From assembly GCA_041688815.1 (NCBI GenBank), contig JBDNHK010000057.1, forward strand, positions 1-64,000: a stretch of 64,000 bases of DNA, written 5' to 3'. The position numbers and the translations under genes are program-made. Of the stretch, positions 48,300-55,953 are shown in pieces. Every line of letters starts with the position of its first letter. Within the stretch, counting starts at the first letter, position 1. The notes beneath the pieces are model-generated. The model was not told where the DNA came from, made no database searches, and was given only the letters and a program-made list of their open reading frames with translations. Source of the DNA: Rhabdothermincola_A sp041688815 (GTDB taxonomy: Bacteria; Actinomycetota; Acidimicrobiia; Acidimicrobiales; Acidimicrobilacustridaceae).

Positions 48300-49211
48300 G
48301 TGACCACCGACGCCGACCCGTCGGCGATACCCACCATGTCGCGGGCCACCGGCATCCTCCGGTCGCTGCGACCCCGGCAATGGGCCAAGAACGTCCTCGT
48401 CTTCGCCGCACCTGTCGCGGCCAGCGTCATCGACGAGCGCGACGCGCTCCTGCACACCGCAGCGGCGTTCGTGTGCTTCTGTGCGGCGGCGAGCGCCACG
48501 TACCTCCTCAACGATGCACGCGACGTCGGGGCCGACCGCCGCCACCCGACCAAGCGCAACCGACCCATTGCCGCCGGCGTGGTGTCCGTTGGTCTGGCTC
48601 AGGCGCTCGCCGTGGTCCTGCTCGTCGCCTCGGTGGTCGGCGCCTTCGCCACCGCCGTCGACTTCGGCTGGGTGTTGGTCGGCTACCTGGCCCTCACCAC
48701 CGCCTACACCTACCGGCTCAAGGCCGTACCCGTCCTCGACATCGTCGCCGTCGCCGCCGGTTTCGTACTGCGGGCGATCGGTGGAGCGGCCGCCGCACAG
48801 GTGCCGATCTCCGAGTGGTTCTTCATCGTCACCTCCTTCGGCGCCCTCTTCATGGTGGCCGGCAAGCGCGAGGGGGAGGCCACCGACCTGGCCGGCGACG
48901 CCGTGGCCGTCCGACCGGCGCTCGATGCCTACACCCCGACGTTCCTCGCCTACCTGCGCGCCGTCTTCTCGGGCGGCACCCTCGTCGCCTACTGCCTCTG
49001 GGCGTTCTCCTCCGCCGAAGCCAAGCCCGACGGGGCGTTTCTTTTCCAGTTGTCGATCGTCCCGTTCGCCGTGGCCATCCTGCGCTACGCCCTCCTCCTC
49101 GACCAGGGCAAGGGCGCCGAACCCGAGAAGCTCATCATGTCCGACCGCATCGTCATCGGTGCCGGGGTCGGATGGGCCATCATCTACGCCAGTGCCGTCT
49201 ACACCGCCTGA
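48300..49211 (+). CDS. ubiA: Decaprenyl-phosphate phosphoribosyltransferase (UbiA family)
   Basis: A 303-residue membrane prenyl transferase with about eight helices. The first Asp-rich motif is NDARDVGADRRHPTKRNRP, the second is in the loop GEATDLAGD after GKRE. SLRPRQWAKNVLVFAAP is the N-terminal signature of the DPPR synthase clade. It moves phosphoribose from PRPP to decaprenyl phosphate, the substrate for DprE1. The GTG at 48300 follows the dprE2 stop; an ATG at 48336 is possible. Confidence 0.92.
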   Translation: MTTDADPSAIPTMSRATGILRSLRPRQWAKNVLVFAAPVAASVIDERDALLHTAAAFVCFCAAASATYLLNDARDVGADRRHPTKRNRPIAAGVVSVGLAQALAVVLLVASVVGAFATAVDFGWVLVGYLALTTAYTYRLKAVPVLDIVAVAAGFVLRAIGGAAAAQVPISEWFFIVTSFGALFMVAGKREGEATDLAGDAVAVRPALDAYTPTFLAYLRAVFSGGTLVAYCLWAFSSAEAKPDGAFLFQLSIVPFAVAILRYALLLDQGKGAEPEKLIMSDRIVIGAGVGWAIIYASAVYTA

Positions 49212-50589
49212 ACCGAACGCTCCCGACCGCAACCCACCCCGCGAGCTCGCGGGGTGGGGGCGAACGGCACCCACCGCGGCCGACGTGCGCCGCCCGACCT
49301 CGGCGACCGAACTCGCCCGGGCCCTACCTCACCGAGGTCGGCGGGGGCTGATCGCCCGGGGCCTGGGACGAAGCTACGGCGATGCCGCCCAGAACGCCGG
49401 TGGACGGGTGATCGAAACGATCGACGTCGACGCCTTCACCGTGGACGAGATCCACGACGACCACCTCCTCGTCACGGCGGAAGCCGGAGCCACCATCGAC
49501 CGGCTGCTGCACGCCCTCGTCCCCCAGGGGGCCTTCGTCCCGGTGACGCCAGGCACCCGGTACGTCACCGTCGGGGGCGCGATCGCCGCCGACATCCACG
49601 GCAAGAACCATCACCACCGCGGATCGTGGTGCGACCACGTCCGCTCGATACGCCTCCAGCTCCCCTCCGGCGAGGTGGTCGACGTAGGACCTGATCGCGA
49701 CGCCGACCTGTTCTGGGCCACGGCCGGAGGGATGGGACTCACCGGCACTGTGCTCGATGCCACCTTCACCTGCCCCCGCATCGGATCGAGTCGGCTGCTC
49801 GTCGACACCGACCGCACGACCGACCTCGACGAAGTGATGACCCTGATGACCGAGGGTGACGACGACTACGAATACTCCGTGGCGTGGATCGACCTGATGG
49901 CCACCGGCGCGTCGATGGGTCGGTCGGTGCTGACCCGGGGCCGCTTCGCCACCGCCGACGAGGTCGCCGGCGGCGGCCCCGGGGTCCCACCACCGGACTA
50001 CCGGGCCGGTGTCCTGGTCTCGGCACCGCCCATCGTGCCCAACGGGCTGCTGAACCGACTCAGCGTGAAGGCCTTCAACGAGTTGTGGTTTCGCAAGTCA
50101 CCGACCCACCGCCGCGACGAGTTGCAGACCATTCCCACCTTCTTCCACCCGCTCGACCTGCTCGGCGGTTGGAACCGGATGTACGGGTCACGAGGGTTCC
50201 TTCAGTGGCAGTTCGTGGTTCCGGCGGCCGCAGAGGACGAGCTGCGCCGCATCGTCTCCGCCTTGAGCGCCGCCCGGTGCACATCCTTTCTCGCCGTGCT
50301 CAAGCGCTTCGGACCGGGCAACCCCGGGCCGTTGTCGTTCCCGATGGAGGGTTGGACCCTGGCCCTCGACATCCCCACGGCCGTCTCGGGCCTCGGCCCG
50401 CTGCTCGATCGCCTCGACCACCTCGTGGTCGAGGCGGGCGGTCGGGTCTACCTGGCCAAGGACAGCCGCCTCCTCGCCGCCCGACTCGGCGAGATGTACC
50501 CCCGCCTCGCCGAATGGCGGTCGGTGCGCGAGCGCGTCGACCCCGAACAACGGCTCCAGAGCGACCTGGCCCGACGCCTCGGGCTCTAG
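49192..50589 (+). CDS. dprE1: Decaprenylphosphoryl-beta-D-ribose 2'-oxidase DprE1
   Basis: A 465-residue FAD enzyme that oxidises decaprenylphosphoryl ribose. FAD-domain motifs: GLGRSYGDAAQN, TPGTRYVTVGGAIAADIHGK followed by NHH. The active-site Lys is in YLAKDSRLL and the conserved Gln pair in FLQWQFVVP. In GWTLALDIP the residue aligned with M. tuberculosis Cys387 (GWNICVDFP) is Ala. Start: GTG at 49192, overlapping ubiA by 20 bases, chosen because it is the only suitable start before the conserved RELAGWGRTAP. Confidence 0.92.
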   Translation: MPSTPPEPNAPDRNPPRELAGWGRTAPTAADVRRPTSATELARALPHRGRRGLIARGLGRSYGDAAQNAGGRVIETIDVDAFTVDEIHDDHLLVTAEAGATIDRLLHALVPQGAFVPVTPGTRYVTVGGAIAADIHGKNHHHRGSWCDHVRSIRLQLPSGEVVDVGPDRDADLFWATAGGMGLTGTVLDATFTCPRIGSSRLLVDTDRTTDLDEVMTLMTEGDDDYEYSVAWIDLMATGASMGRSVLTRGRFATADEVAGGGPGVPPPDYRAGVLVSAPPIVPNGLLNRLSVKAFNELWFRKSPTHRRDELQTIPTFFHPLDLLGGWNRMYGSRGFLQWQFVVPAAAEDELRRIVSALSAARCTSFLAVLKRFGPGNPGPLSFPMEGWTLALDIPTAVSGLGPLLDRLDHLVVEAGGRVYLAKDSRLLAARLGEMYPRLAEWRSVRERVDPEQRLQSDLARRLGL

Positions 50590-50602
50590 TACCCCCGGGG
50601 TT

Positions 50603-51211
50603 CTAGACGCCCTCTCCCGACCCGGGCAACGACTCGATCCAGCGCCACAGCCGGTCGATCTCACCGTCGAGGGCCGCTCGATCGCCGTCGTTGACCACGA
50701 CGAAGTCGGCGCGTGCGCGCCGCTCTTCCCGTGAAGCCTGGCGAGCCATCCGGGCCCGCGCGTCGACCTCGTCGAACCCTCGGTGGGTGACGAGGCGGTG
50801 CACGGCGAGGTCGGGGTCGGTGTCGACCACCACGATCACATCGACGGGAACGGCGTCGTTCTCCACCAGGAGGGGTACGTCGAGCACCACCAACGCGCCC
50901 GTGGCCTCGGCGGTGGCCAGCCGCTGCATGATCTCGGCCCCGACGGCGGGGTGCACGATGGCGTTGAGGGCTCCGAGCGCCTCGGTGTCGGTGAACACCC
51001 GGTCGGCCACCGCCTGGCGATCGAGAGTGCCGTCGGGGTGAAGAATCGCAGGACCGAAGTGGTCGACCATCGCAGCCAGCACCGGCTGCCCCGGCGCCTG
51101 CAGTTCACGGACCACGGCGTCGGCATCGATCACCGCCGCGCCCCGCTCGGCCAACGCGGCAGAAACCGTCGACTTCCCCGACCCGATACCCCCGGTCAGA
51201 CCAATTCGCAC
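50603..51211 (-). CDS. coaE: Dephospho-CoA kinase
   Basis: A 202-residue P-loop kinase for the last step of CoA synthesis. N terminus MRIGLTGGIGSGKSTV (Walker A), then ERGAAVIDADAVVREL and the lid LVVLDVPLLVEND. The GTG at 51211 gives the family N terminus and lies 6 bases after TACGGT. It is convergent with dprE1, with only 13 bases between stops. In mycobacteria coaE follows rpsA directly; here a broken kinase and cpaB lie between them. Confidence 0.96.
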   Translation of the reverse strand: MRIGLTGGIGSGKSTVSAALAERGAAVIDADAVVRELQAPGQPVLAAMVDHFGPAILHPDGTLDRQAVADRVFTDTEALGALNAIVHPAVGAEIMQRLATAEATGALVVLDVPLLVENDAVPVDVIVVVDTDPDLAVHRLVTHRGFDEVDARARMARQASREERRARADFVVVNDGDRAALDGEIDRLWRWIESLPGSGEGV

Positions 51212-51217
51212 GAGCCG

Positions 51218-51223
51218 ACCGTA
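51218..51223 (-). promoter_or_regulatory. Leaderless-type -10 box of coaE
   Basis: TACGGT on the minus strand, 6 bases, then the coaE GTG. Confidence 0.45.
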
Positions 51224-51291
51224 CACCGGTCGCATCCGATGGCACGGGGCCCGATCCCGCAGACCCACCCCGGCTTCAAGGTTTCGTGCCA

Positions 51292-52444
51292 ATGACCGAC
51301 AATGGGAGGGTGTCCGGTTCGATCGACAACAGCGCCTGGCGACAGCGCGTCCAGCAGCTGTCCGAAACCACCGACGGCTCGACCGCCGTCGACGGGATCG
51401 GTCTGACCCAGACCGTCGATCGAGTCGCCGCCTTCGGACCCGCCATCCTGGCCATTCGGTGGGCGATCACGATCACCTCCCTTGCTCTGGCCACCCAGCG
51501 CTACCTCGACGCGCCGGTGGCCACCGCGATCTGGGCGGGCATCCTGCTCGTCTACGCAATCGCGCGGACCGTCCGACCCATTCGGTACACGGGGGACGTC
51601 CGCAGCCTGGTCGAAGTCTTGGCCGAGGTGACGATCTACCTCGCCTGCATCGCCACCACCGGCTTCTGGGACTCCCTGTTCATCCTCACGCTCCTCACGG
51701 CGGTGTCGCTGGCCGGGTTCGCCCGAGGCTTCGCCTTCGCCCTACGGATCAGCATCGTGTCGGCTCTGGCCGTCAGCACGTCCTCGCCCTCGACCGCCTG
51801 GGCCGGCTGGCCGACGCCAACGCGCTGTTGTACAGCCTCCACCGGGTCACCCAGACCCTGCCCGCTTCACTCGATCTCGACGACGTCCTCCAGACCACAT
51901 TCACCCGCCTACGGGGGCTCCTCGATGTGGATACCGCGGTGATCCTCGCGCTCGACGAGACCGATGACTATTGGAGCGTGCTGCGCCGAGAGGGTGGCCG
52001 ACCGCTTCCCGCCCGACTGGAGTTCGACGACCTCCCGCTTCCGTTGCGGAGGGTCTTCAAGGACGGCGGGGTGTTGTCGGTGCCGACGAGGAGCGGACCC
52101 GCATCGCTCGAGACCTGCATGATCGCATCGGACAGTCGCTCGCCTACCTGGCCTTCGGGCTCGACCGCATCGTGAGCGGCGAGGCCAAGGGTGACCATGT
52201 GGGCCCCGCCCTCGATCAGCTGCGCAGCGACGTACGAGGGGTCATCAGGGAGGTTCGGGACACCCTCTACGACCTGCGCACCGACGTCTCCGACATCAGC
52301 GACATGGCCGAGACGCTCGAGGCCTATGCGGCCCGCATCCGCGAACGCAGCAACCTCAAGGTCGAACTCCACACCGACCGCGACGCCCGCCTGCCGCTGC
52401 TCCAGGAGCGCGAGATGTGGCGTATCGCCCAAGAAGCGCTCACG
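51292..52444 (+). pseudogene. Broken NarL-type sensor histidine kinase lacking its ATPase domain
   Basis: The N-terminal part from the ATG at 51292 has a membrane sensor region (AITITSLALATQRYL, LFILTLLTAVSLAGF). A frameshift near 51775 leads to ALLYSLHRVTQTLPASLDLD and part of a GAF domain (VDTAVILALDETDD). Near 52080 there is a jump with loss of about 100 residues to the HisKA_3 dimerisation domain, ADEERTRIARDLHDRIGQSL, which keeps the phospho-acceptor His. The gene stops resembling a kinase after REMWRIAQEALT (52444), exactly before the HATPase domain would begin. No response regulator follows. Confidence 0.8.
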
Positions 52445-53181
52445 GCATCGACGATCGTGTGCTGCGGGGACAGCTTCAACATGACCGCGATGTCGCCGAA
52501 CTGCAGGTCGGCGTCGGGCGGCACGTTGAAGGTGATGAGGCCGCTGTTGGCGTTCGTCGCCGTCGGCGCTGCCGTCTCGCCCGGAGCCAGCAGAGTGCTC
52601 TGGCCCACGGCGAGGATCTGGACCTTCTGGTACGGGTAGCGCCCGACGGAAGCCACCGCGCTCGACGCCGCGGTGGGGGTGGTGCTCGGGTTCGGGACCG
52701 GGCTGAAGACCATGAGGTTCACCTCGTCACCGGGGACGAGGAAGCCGGCGACCCCGCGCACCTGGTCAGTGGAGACCGAGATGGCCACGTGCTGCGGGTT
52801 CTTGAGTCGGGCCCGGAAGCTGATCTGGGTCTGGGCCGGGTCGACGAACATGCCCTTGACGATGGTCGCGCTGGCCGGGATGTCGAACAGCGCCACCTTC
52901 TTCTGGATCTCGTCGGTCGTCGCGATGGCGGTAGCCGGCCGGAACTCCTGGGGAATCTTCGCCTGCCCGACGGCGCCGCCACTGGTGGCGGTCTCACCGG
53001 GAGTGCCGCGCGGGATGTCCTGCTTGGCGACGAAGACATCGACACGGCGGACGTTGTCGTTGGCGCGATCCTCGATGCCGCGCACGTAGTTGAACAGCAG
53101 CAGGGCGGCAACGACGCCGAGGGCGATGACACCGAGCAGGATCAGGGTTCTCCGCGAACTCACGAAGGTCCTCTTTTCCAT
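52324..53181 (-). CDS. cpaB: CpaB/RcpC-like pilus assembly protein with replaced C terminus
   Basis: An N-terminal TM (ILLGVIALGVVAALLLF) is followed by an SAF domain (VFVAKQDIPRGT) and the RcpC domain (AISVSTDQVRGVAGFLVPGDEVNLMVF), as in CpaB of Flp/Tad pili. After QHTIVDA (about 52446) the frame runs antisense through the broken kinase gene, giving a Ser/Arg-rich tail to 52324 that is not CpaB. The real 3' end is probably lost. No other tad/cpa gene is present, so it is an orphan remnant and may be non-functional. Confidence 0.7.
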   Translation of the reverse strand: MEKRTFVSSRRTLILLGVIALGVVAALLLFNYVRGIEDRANDNVRRVDVFVAKQDIPRGTPGETATSGGAVGQAKIPQEFRPATAIATTDEIQKKVALFDIPASATIVKGMFVDPAQTQISFRARLKNPQHVAISVSTDQVRGVAGFLVPGDEVNLMVFSPVPNPSTTPTAASSAVASVGRYPYQKVQILAVGQSTLLAPGETAAPTATNANSGLITFNVPPDADLQFGDIAVMLKLSPQHTIVDAVSASWAIRHISRSWSSGRRASRSVWSSTLRLLRSRMRAA

Positions 53182-53459
53182 GGAACCGCGACAGACTCGG
53201 CTCGTCGAGGGGTCGGGTCGTCATCGCAAGGACGACGGTCCGGGTTCGGGCGGGGTCGACGACCGCCGAACACGCCTTTCCTCTTCGGCCGATCTACCCC
53301 CCGGGCTTAGCGGTTCGTAGCTCACACCCCGAGAGAAATCCACAACAACCCCGTGGCCGACCCGTCCCGACCGTCCGTGAACCGGCCGGCCGCGTACCGG
53401 ACGCGCCGCTCGTTCGACAACGCCCGGTGGCCGAGCCGACAAGCTCGGCCACGGAGACG
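53182..53459. other. Gap between cpaB and rpsA
   Basis: About 280 bases upstream of cpaB and downstream of rpsA. Apart from the rpsA terminator hairpin and several short GC-rich repeats (CCGGCCGG-type), I see no ORF with coding character and no clear promoter box for cpaB. Confidence 0.5.
53427..53452 (-). terminator. Hairpin terminator of rpsA
   Basis: A perfect 10-base-pair stem (GTGGCCGAGC / GCTCGGCCAC) with a 6-base loop, 8 bases after the rpsA stop. It is the strongest hairpin I found in the window. It lacks a long T run, as is common in high-GC actinobacteria. Confidence 0.7.
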
Positions 53460-54986
53460 TCAGGCGTCGGGTACGGCCTCGGAATCGGCCGCGGCATCAG
53501 GGCCGGCGTCCGCATCGGGCTCCACGTCGGTCTCGGTCCCGACCGGCGTCACCTCGGCCGCGGCATCAGGATCGGCCTCCGCATCGGGCTCCACGTCGGT
53601 CTCGGTCCCGACCGGCGTCACCTCGGCGGCCGCCTCGGGCCCACCGTGCTCGGCGTAGTAATCGGCCCACGCTTCCTGGCCCTCGCTCGACTCGACATCG
53701 CCCTTGAAACCGACGTAGTTGCCCTCGTCATCGTAGGCGTGCTCTCCGAAGTGCTCCTGGTACTCAGCTGCCACGATGCCGCCCTCGGCCGCCTGCTTGA
53801 TCGAGAGGCTGATCCGGCGGCGCTGGAGATCGAGATCGATGATCTTCACCCACAACTCCTCGCCGGGGGTGACGACCTGCTCGGGGAGGTCGACGTGCTG
53901 AGCCGACATCTCCGAGATGTGCACCAACCCCTCGATCCCGTCGCCGACCTGCACGAACGACCCGAAGGGCACCAGCTTGGTGACCCTCCCGTAGACCAGC
54001 TCACCGACCTGGTGATTGGAGGCGAACTCCTGCCACGGGTCCTGCTGGGTGGCTTTGAGGGACAGGCTGATCCGCTCGCGATCGAGATCGACCTCGAGCA
54101 CCTGGACGTCGATCTCATCGCCGACGGCGACGACGGAACCGGGATGGTCGACGTGCTTCCACGACAGCTCCGACACGTGCACCAGGCCGTCCATGCCACC
54201 GAGGTCGACGAATGCACCGAAGTTGACGACTGACGAGACCACGCCACGACGAACCTCGCCGGGCTTGAGGTTGGCGAGGAAGTCCTCGCGCTGCTCCTTC
54301 TGGGTCTCCTCGAGCCAGGCCCGGCGGGAGAGCACCACGTTGTTGCGGTTCTTGTCGAGCTCGATGATCTTGGCCTCGAGCGTGCGCCCCACGTAGGGGG
54401 CCAGGTCGCGAACCCGGCGGAGCTCGACGAGCGACGCGGGGAGGAAGCCGCGCAGGCCGATGTCGATGATCAGTCCGCCCTTGACCACCTCGATGACCGG
54501 GCCACTGACGACGCCTTCCTCTTCCTTGATCTTCTCGATCGTGCCCCACGCCCGCTCGTACTGGGCCCGCTTCTTGGACAGGACCAGGCGGCCTTCCTTG
54601 TCCTCCTTCTGCAGGACGAGGGCCTCGATGCGGTCGCCCATGGACACGATCTCGGAGGGATCGACGTCGTTGCGGATCGAGAGCTCCCGAGACGGAATGA
54701 CACCTTCGGACTTGTAGCCGATGTCGAGCAGGACCTCGTCACGGTCGACCTTGACGACGGTGCCCTCGACGATCTGACCGTCCTCGACCACCACCATCGA
54801 GGCGGTGTAGGCGTCGTCGAGCGAGAGCCCCGCGAGATCATCCTCGACGACCTGACGGGGCACGTAGCGGCCCTCGTCGTCGAAGCTGCCCATCCCCGTC
54901 GGAGCGTCGACGGTGAGGGTGGCGGTGCTGGTGGTGGACTCGGGAGTAGCGCCGGTGGGGATGTCGGCGTCGACCTGCTCGGACAA
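53460..54986 (-). CDS. rpsA: 30S ribosomal protein S1
   Basis: About 508 residues with four S1 RNA-binding domains (GQIVEGTVVKVDRDEVLLDIG; GPVIEVVKGGLIIDIGLRG; GEVRRGVVSSVVNFGAFVDLGG; GELVYGRVTKLVPFGSFVQVG). This is the four-domain type usual in actinobacteria. The C terminus is an acidic Ala/Asp/Glu tail containing a 23-residue unit repeated twice (69 bases). The start is uncertain: the TTG at 54986 (MSEQVDADIPTG) keeps the acidic N-terminal segment that looks coding; the ATG at 54893 (MGSFDDEGRYV) is the alternative. Confidence 0.93.
   Translation of the reverse strand: MSEQVDADIPTGATPESTTSTATLTVDAPTGMGSFDDEGRYVPRQVVEDDLAGLSLDDAYTASMVVVEDGQIVEGTVVKVDRDEVLLDIGYKSEGVIPSRELSIRNDVDPSEIVSMGDRIEALVLQKEDKEGRLVLSKKRAQYERAWGTIEKIKEEEGVVSGPVIEVVKGGLIIDIGLRGFLPASLVELRRVRDLAPYVGRTLEAKIIELDKNRNNVVLSRRAWLEETQKEQREDFLANLKPGEVRRGVVSSVVNFGAFVDLGGMDGLVHVSELSWKHVDHPGSVVAVGDEIDVQVLEVDLDRERISLSLKATQQDPWQEFASNHQVGELVYGRVTKLVPFGSFVQVGDGIEGLVHISEMSAQHVDLPEQVVTPGEELWVKIIDLDLQRRRISLSIKQAAEGGIVAAEYQEHFGEHAYDDEGNYVGFKGDVESSEGQEAWADYYAEHGGPEAAAEVTPVGTETDVEPDAEADPDAAAEVTPVGTETDVEPDADAGPDAAADSEAVPDA
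53500..53637. repeat. 69-base tandem duplication in the rpsA tail
   Basis: Two nearly identical 69-base copies encoding the unit TPVGTETDVEPDA plus an Asp/Ala spacer. The copies stay in frame. It is a recent in-frame expansion of the S1 acidic tail. Confidence 0.8.
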
Positions 54987-55074
54987 GGGAGGGCTCTCTT
55001 CGGATACGGGACTCGAGCCCGGCCACGACGGCCGGGCGGGACGAGGCGTGCGCGGTTGCGCGCGTCGAATGCCG

Positions 55075-55080
55075 AGGGTA
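55075..55080 (-). promoter_or_regulatory. Candidate -10 box of rpsA
   Basis: TACCCT on the minus strand within TTGCTACCCT. Transcription from here would give a leader of about 80-90 bases before the TTG at 54986. No start codon sits at the leaderless distance. Confidence 0.35.
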
Positions 55081-55129
55081 GCAACCACGCCCTTTCGTCG
55101 CCCCATCGACAAGCGGACGACGGCACGCC

Positions 55130-55145
55130 GACGCGACGTCGCGTC
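55130..55145. other. Perfect 16-base palindrome upstream of rpsA
   Basis: GACGCGAC|GTCGCGTC. It overlaps the last bases of the methyltransferase stop codon and lies about 50 bases upstream of the candidate rpsA -10 box. It could be an operator for a dimeric regulator or a transcript-end hairpin with no loop. No known motif matched by eye. Confidence 0.55.
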
Positions 55146-55953
55146 AGTGACGGACCGAGGTCGGCGGCTTCACCGCCACCATCAAGAACTCCGGGTGGTC
55201 GAGATCGGGGACTCGGCGGGTGTAGTCGCCCGGGGTCACCGACCAGAGGTCGCGGACGACGAGGCCCGACCGGGCGGCGAGCAGACGCAGTTCGCGAGGG
55301 GTGAAGCACGAGGTCCAGAGCTCGGCCGGCGCCTCCTCACCTTCGGGTGAGCGCAGTGACGTGTGTTCGTGGTTCACCCCGGTCATCGCATCGAACGAAT
55401 CGGTGGACTCGAGGTAGCGGACCTGGAAGTACGAGGAGAAGGCGGAGACAGCCAGGCGGCCCCGGGGGGCGAGAGCCCGGGCCATGCCGTCGAGCACGAT
55501 CCCGTCGGGGTCGATCGTGAGGGAACTCACGGCCGCCTCGGCTCGCGCCGAAGCCGGACCGCCACCAGCCAGCCCGAACGCGCCCTGGCAGAGCGAGATC
55601 ACCGCGTCGAACTCCGCGTCGAAGGACAAGGCCCGGGCGTCGGCCCGCACGAACCTCACCCCCGGGGGAGCATCACGCCCGGCGAGGTCGACGAAACGCT
55701 GGGAGATGTCGACGCCCACGACCTGGATGCCGAGCAGTCCCAGCGCGTGGGCATGGCGCCCCGGGCCGCACCCTACGTCCAGCACCCGATCGCCCCGGCT
55801 CAGCCCGAGCACGTCGACGAGGAACGCCACCTCGTTCTCGGTTCCCATCGTGAACGAGTACCGCAGGTAGGCCTCACCGAGGTGATCGGCCAGAGATTCG
55901 AACCAGTGCCCTTCACCAGCGGCGTCGGTGCTCAACCCTTGGCCGCCGCCCAC
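55144..55953 (-). CDS. Class I SAM-dependent methyltransferase
   Basis: A 269-residue methyltransferase: motif I VLDVGCGPGRHAHALG, VVGVDISQRFVDLA, FDAVISLCQGAFGLAGG and APRGRLAVSAFSSYF. These are the features of the methyltransferase often placed between polA and other housekeeping genes in actinobacteria; the substrate is unknown. Start choices are the GTG at 55953 or a TTG at 55935 that overlaps the polA stop (TTGA). Confidence 0.87.
   Translation of the reverse strand: MGGGQGLSTDAAGEGHWFESLADHLGEAYLRYSFTMGTENEVAFLVDVLGLSRGDRVLDVGCGPGRHAHALGLLGIQVVGVDISQRFVDLAGRDAPPGVRFVRADARALSFDAEFDAVISLCQGAFGLAGGGPASARAEAAVSSLTIDPDGIVLDGMARALAPRGRLAVSAFSSYFQVRYLESTDSFDAMTGVNHEHTSLRSPEGEEAPAELWTSCFTPRELRLLAARSGLVVRDLWSVTPGDYTRRVPDLDHPEFLMVAVKPPTSVRH

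Noticed and set aside
52445..52639. Continuation of the histidine kinase frame to 52639
   Set aside because: After QEALT the translation (ASTIVCCGDSF...) is antisense cpaB and has none of the N, G1 or G2 boxes of an ATPase domain.
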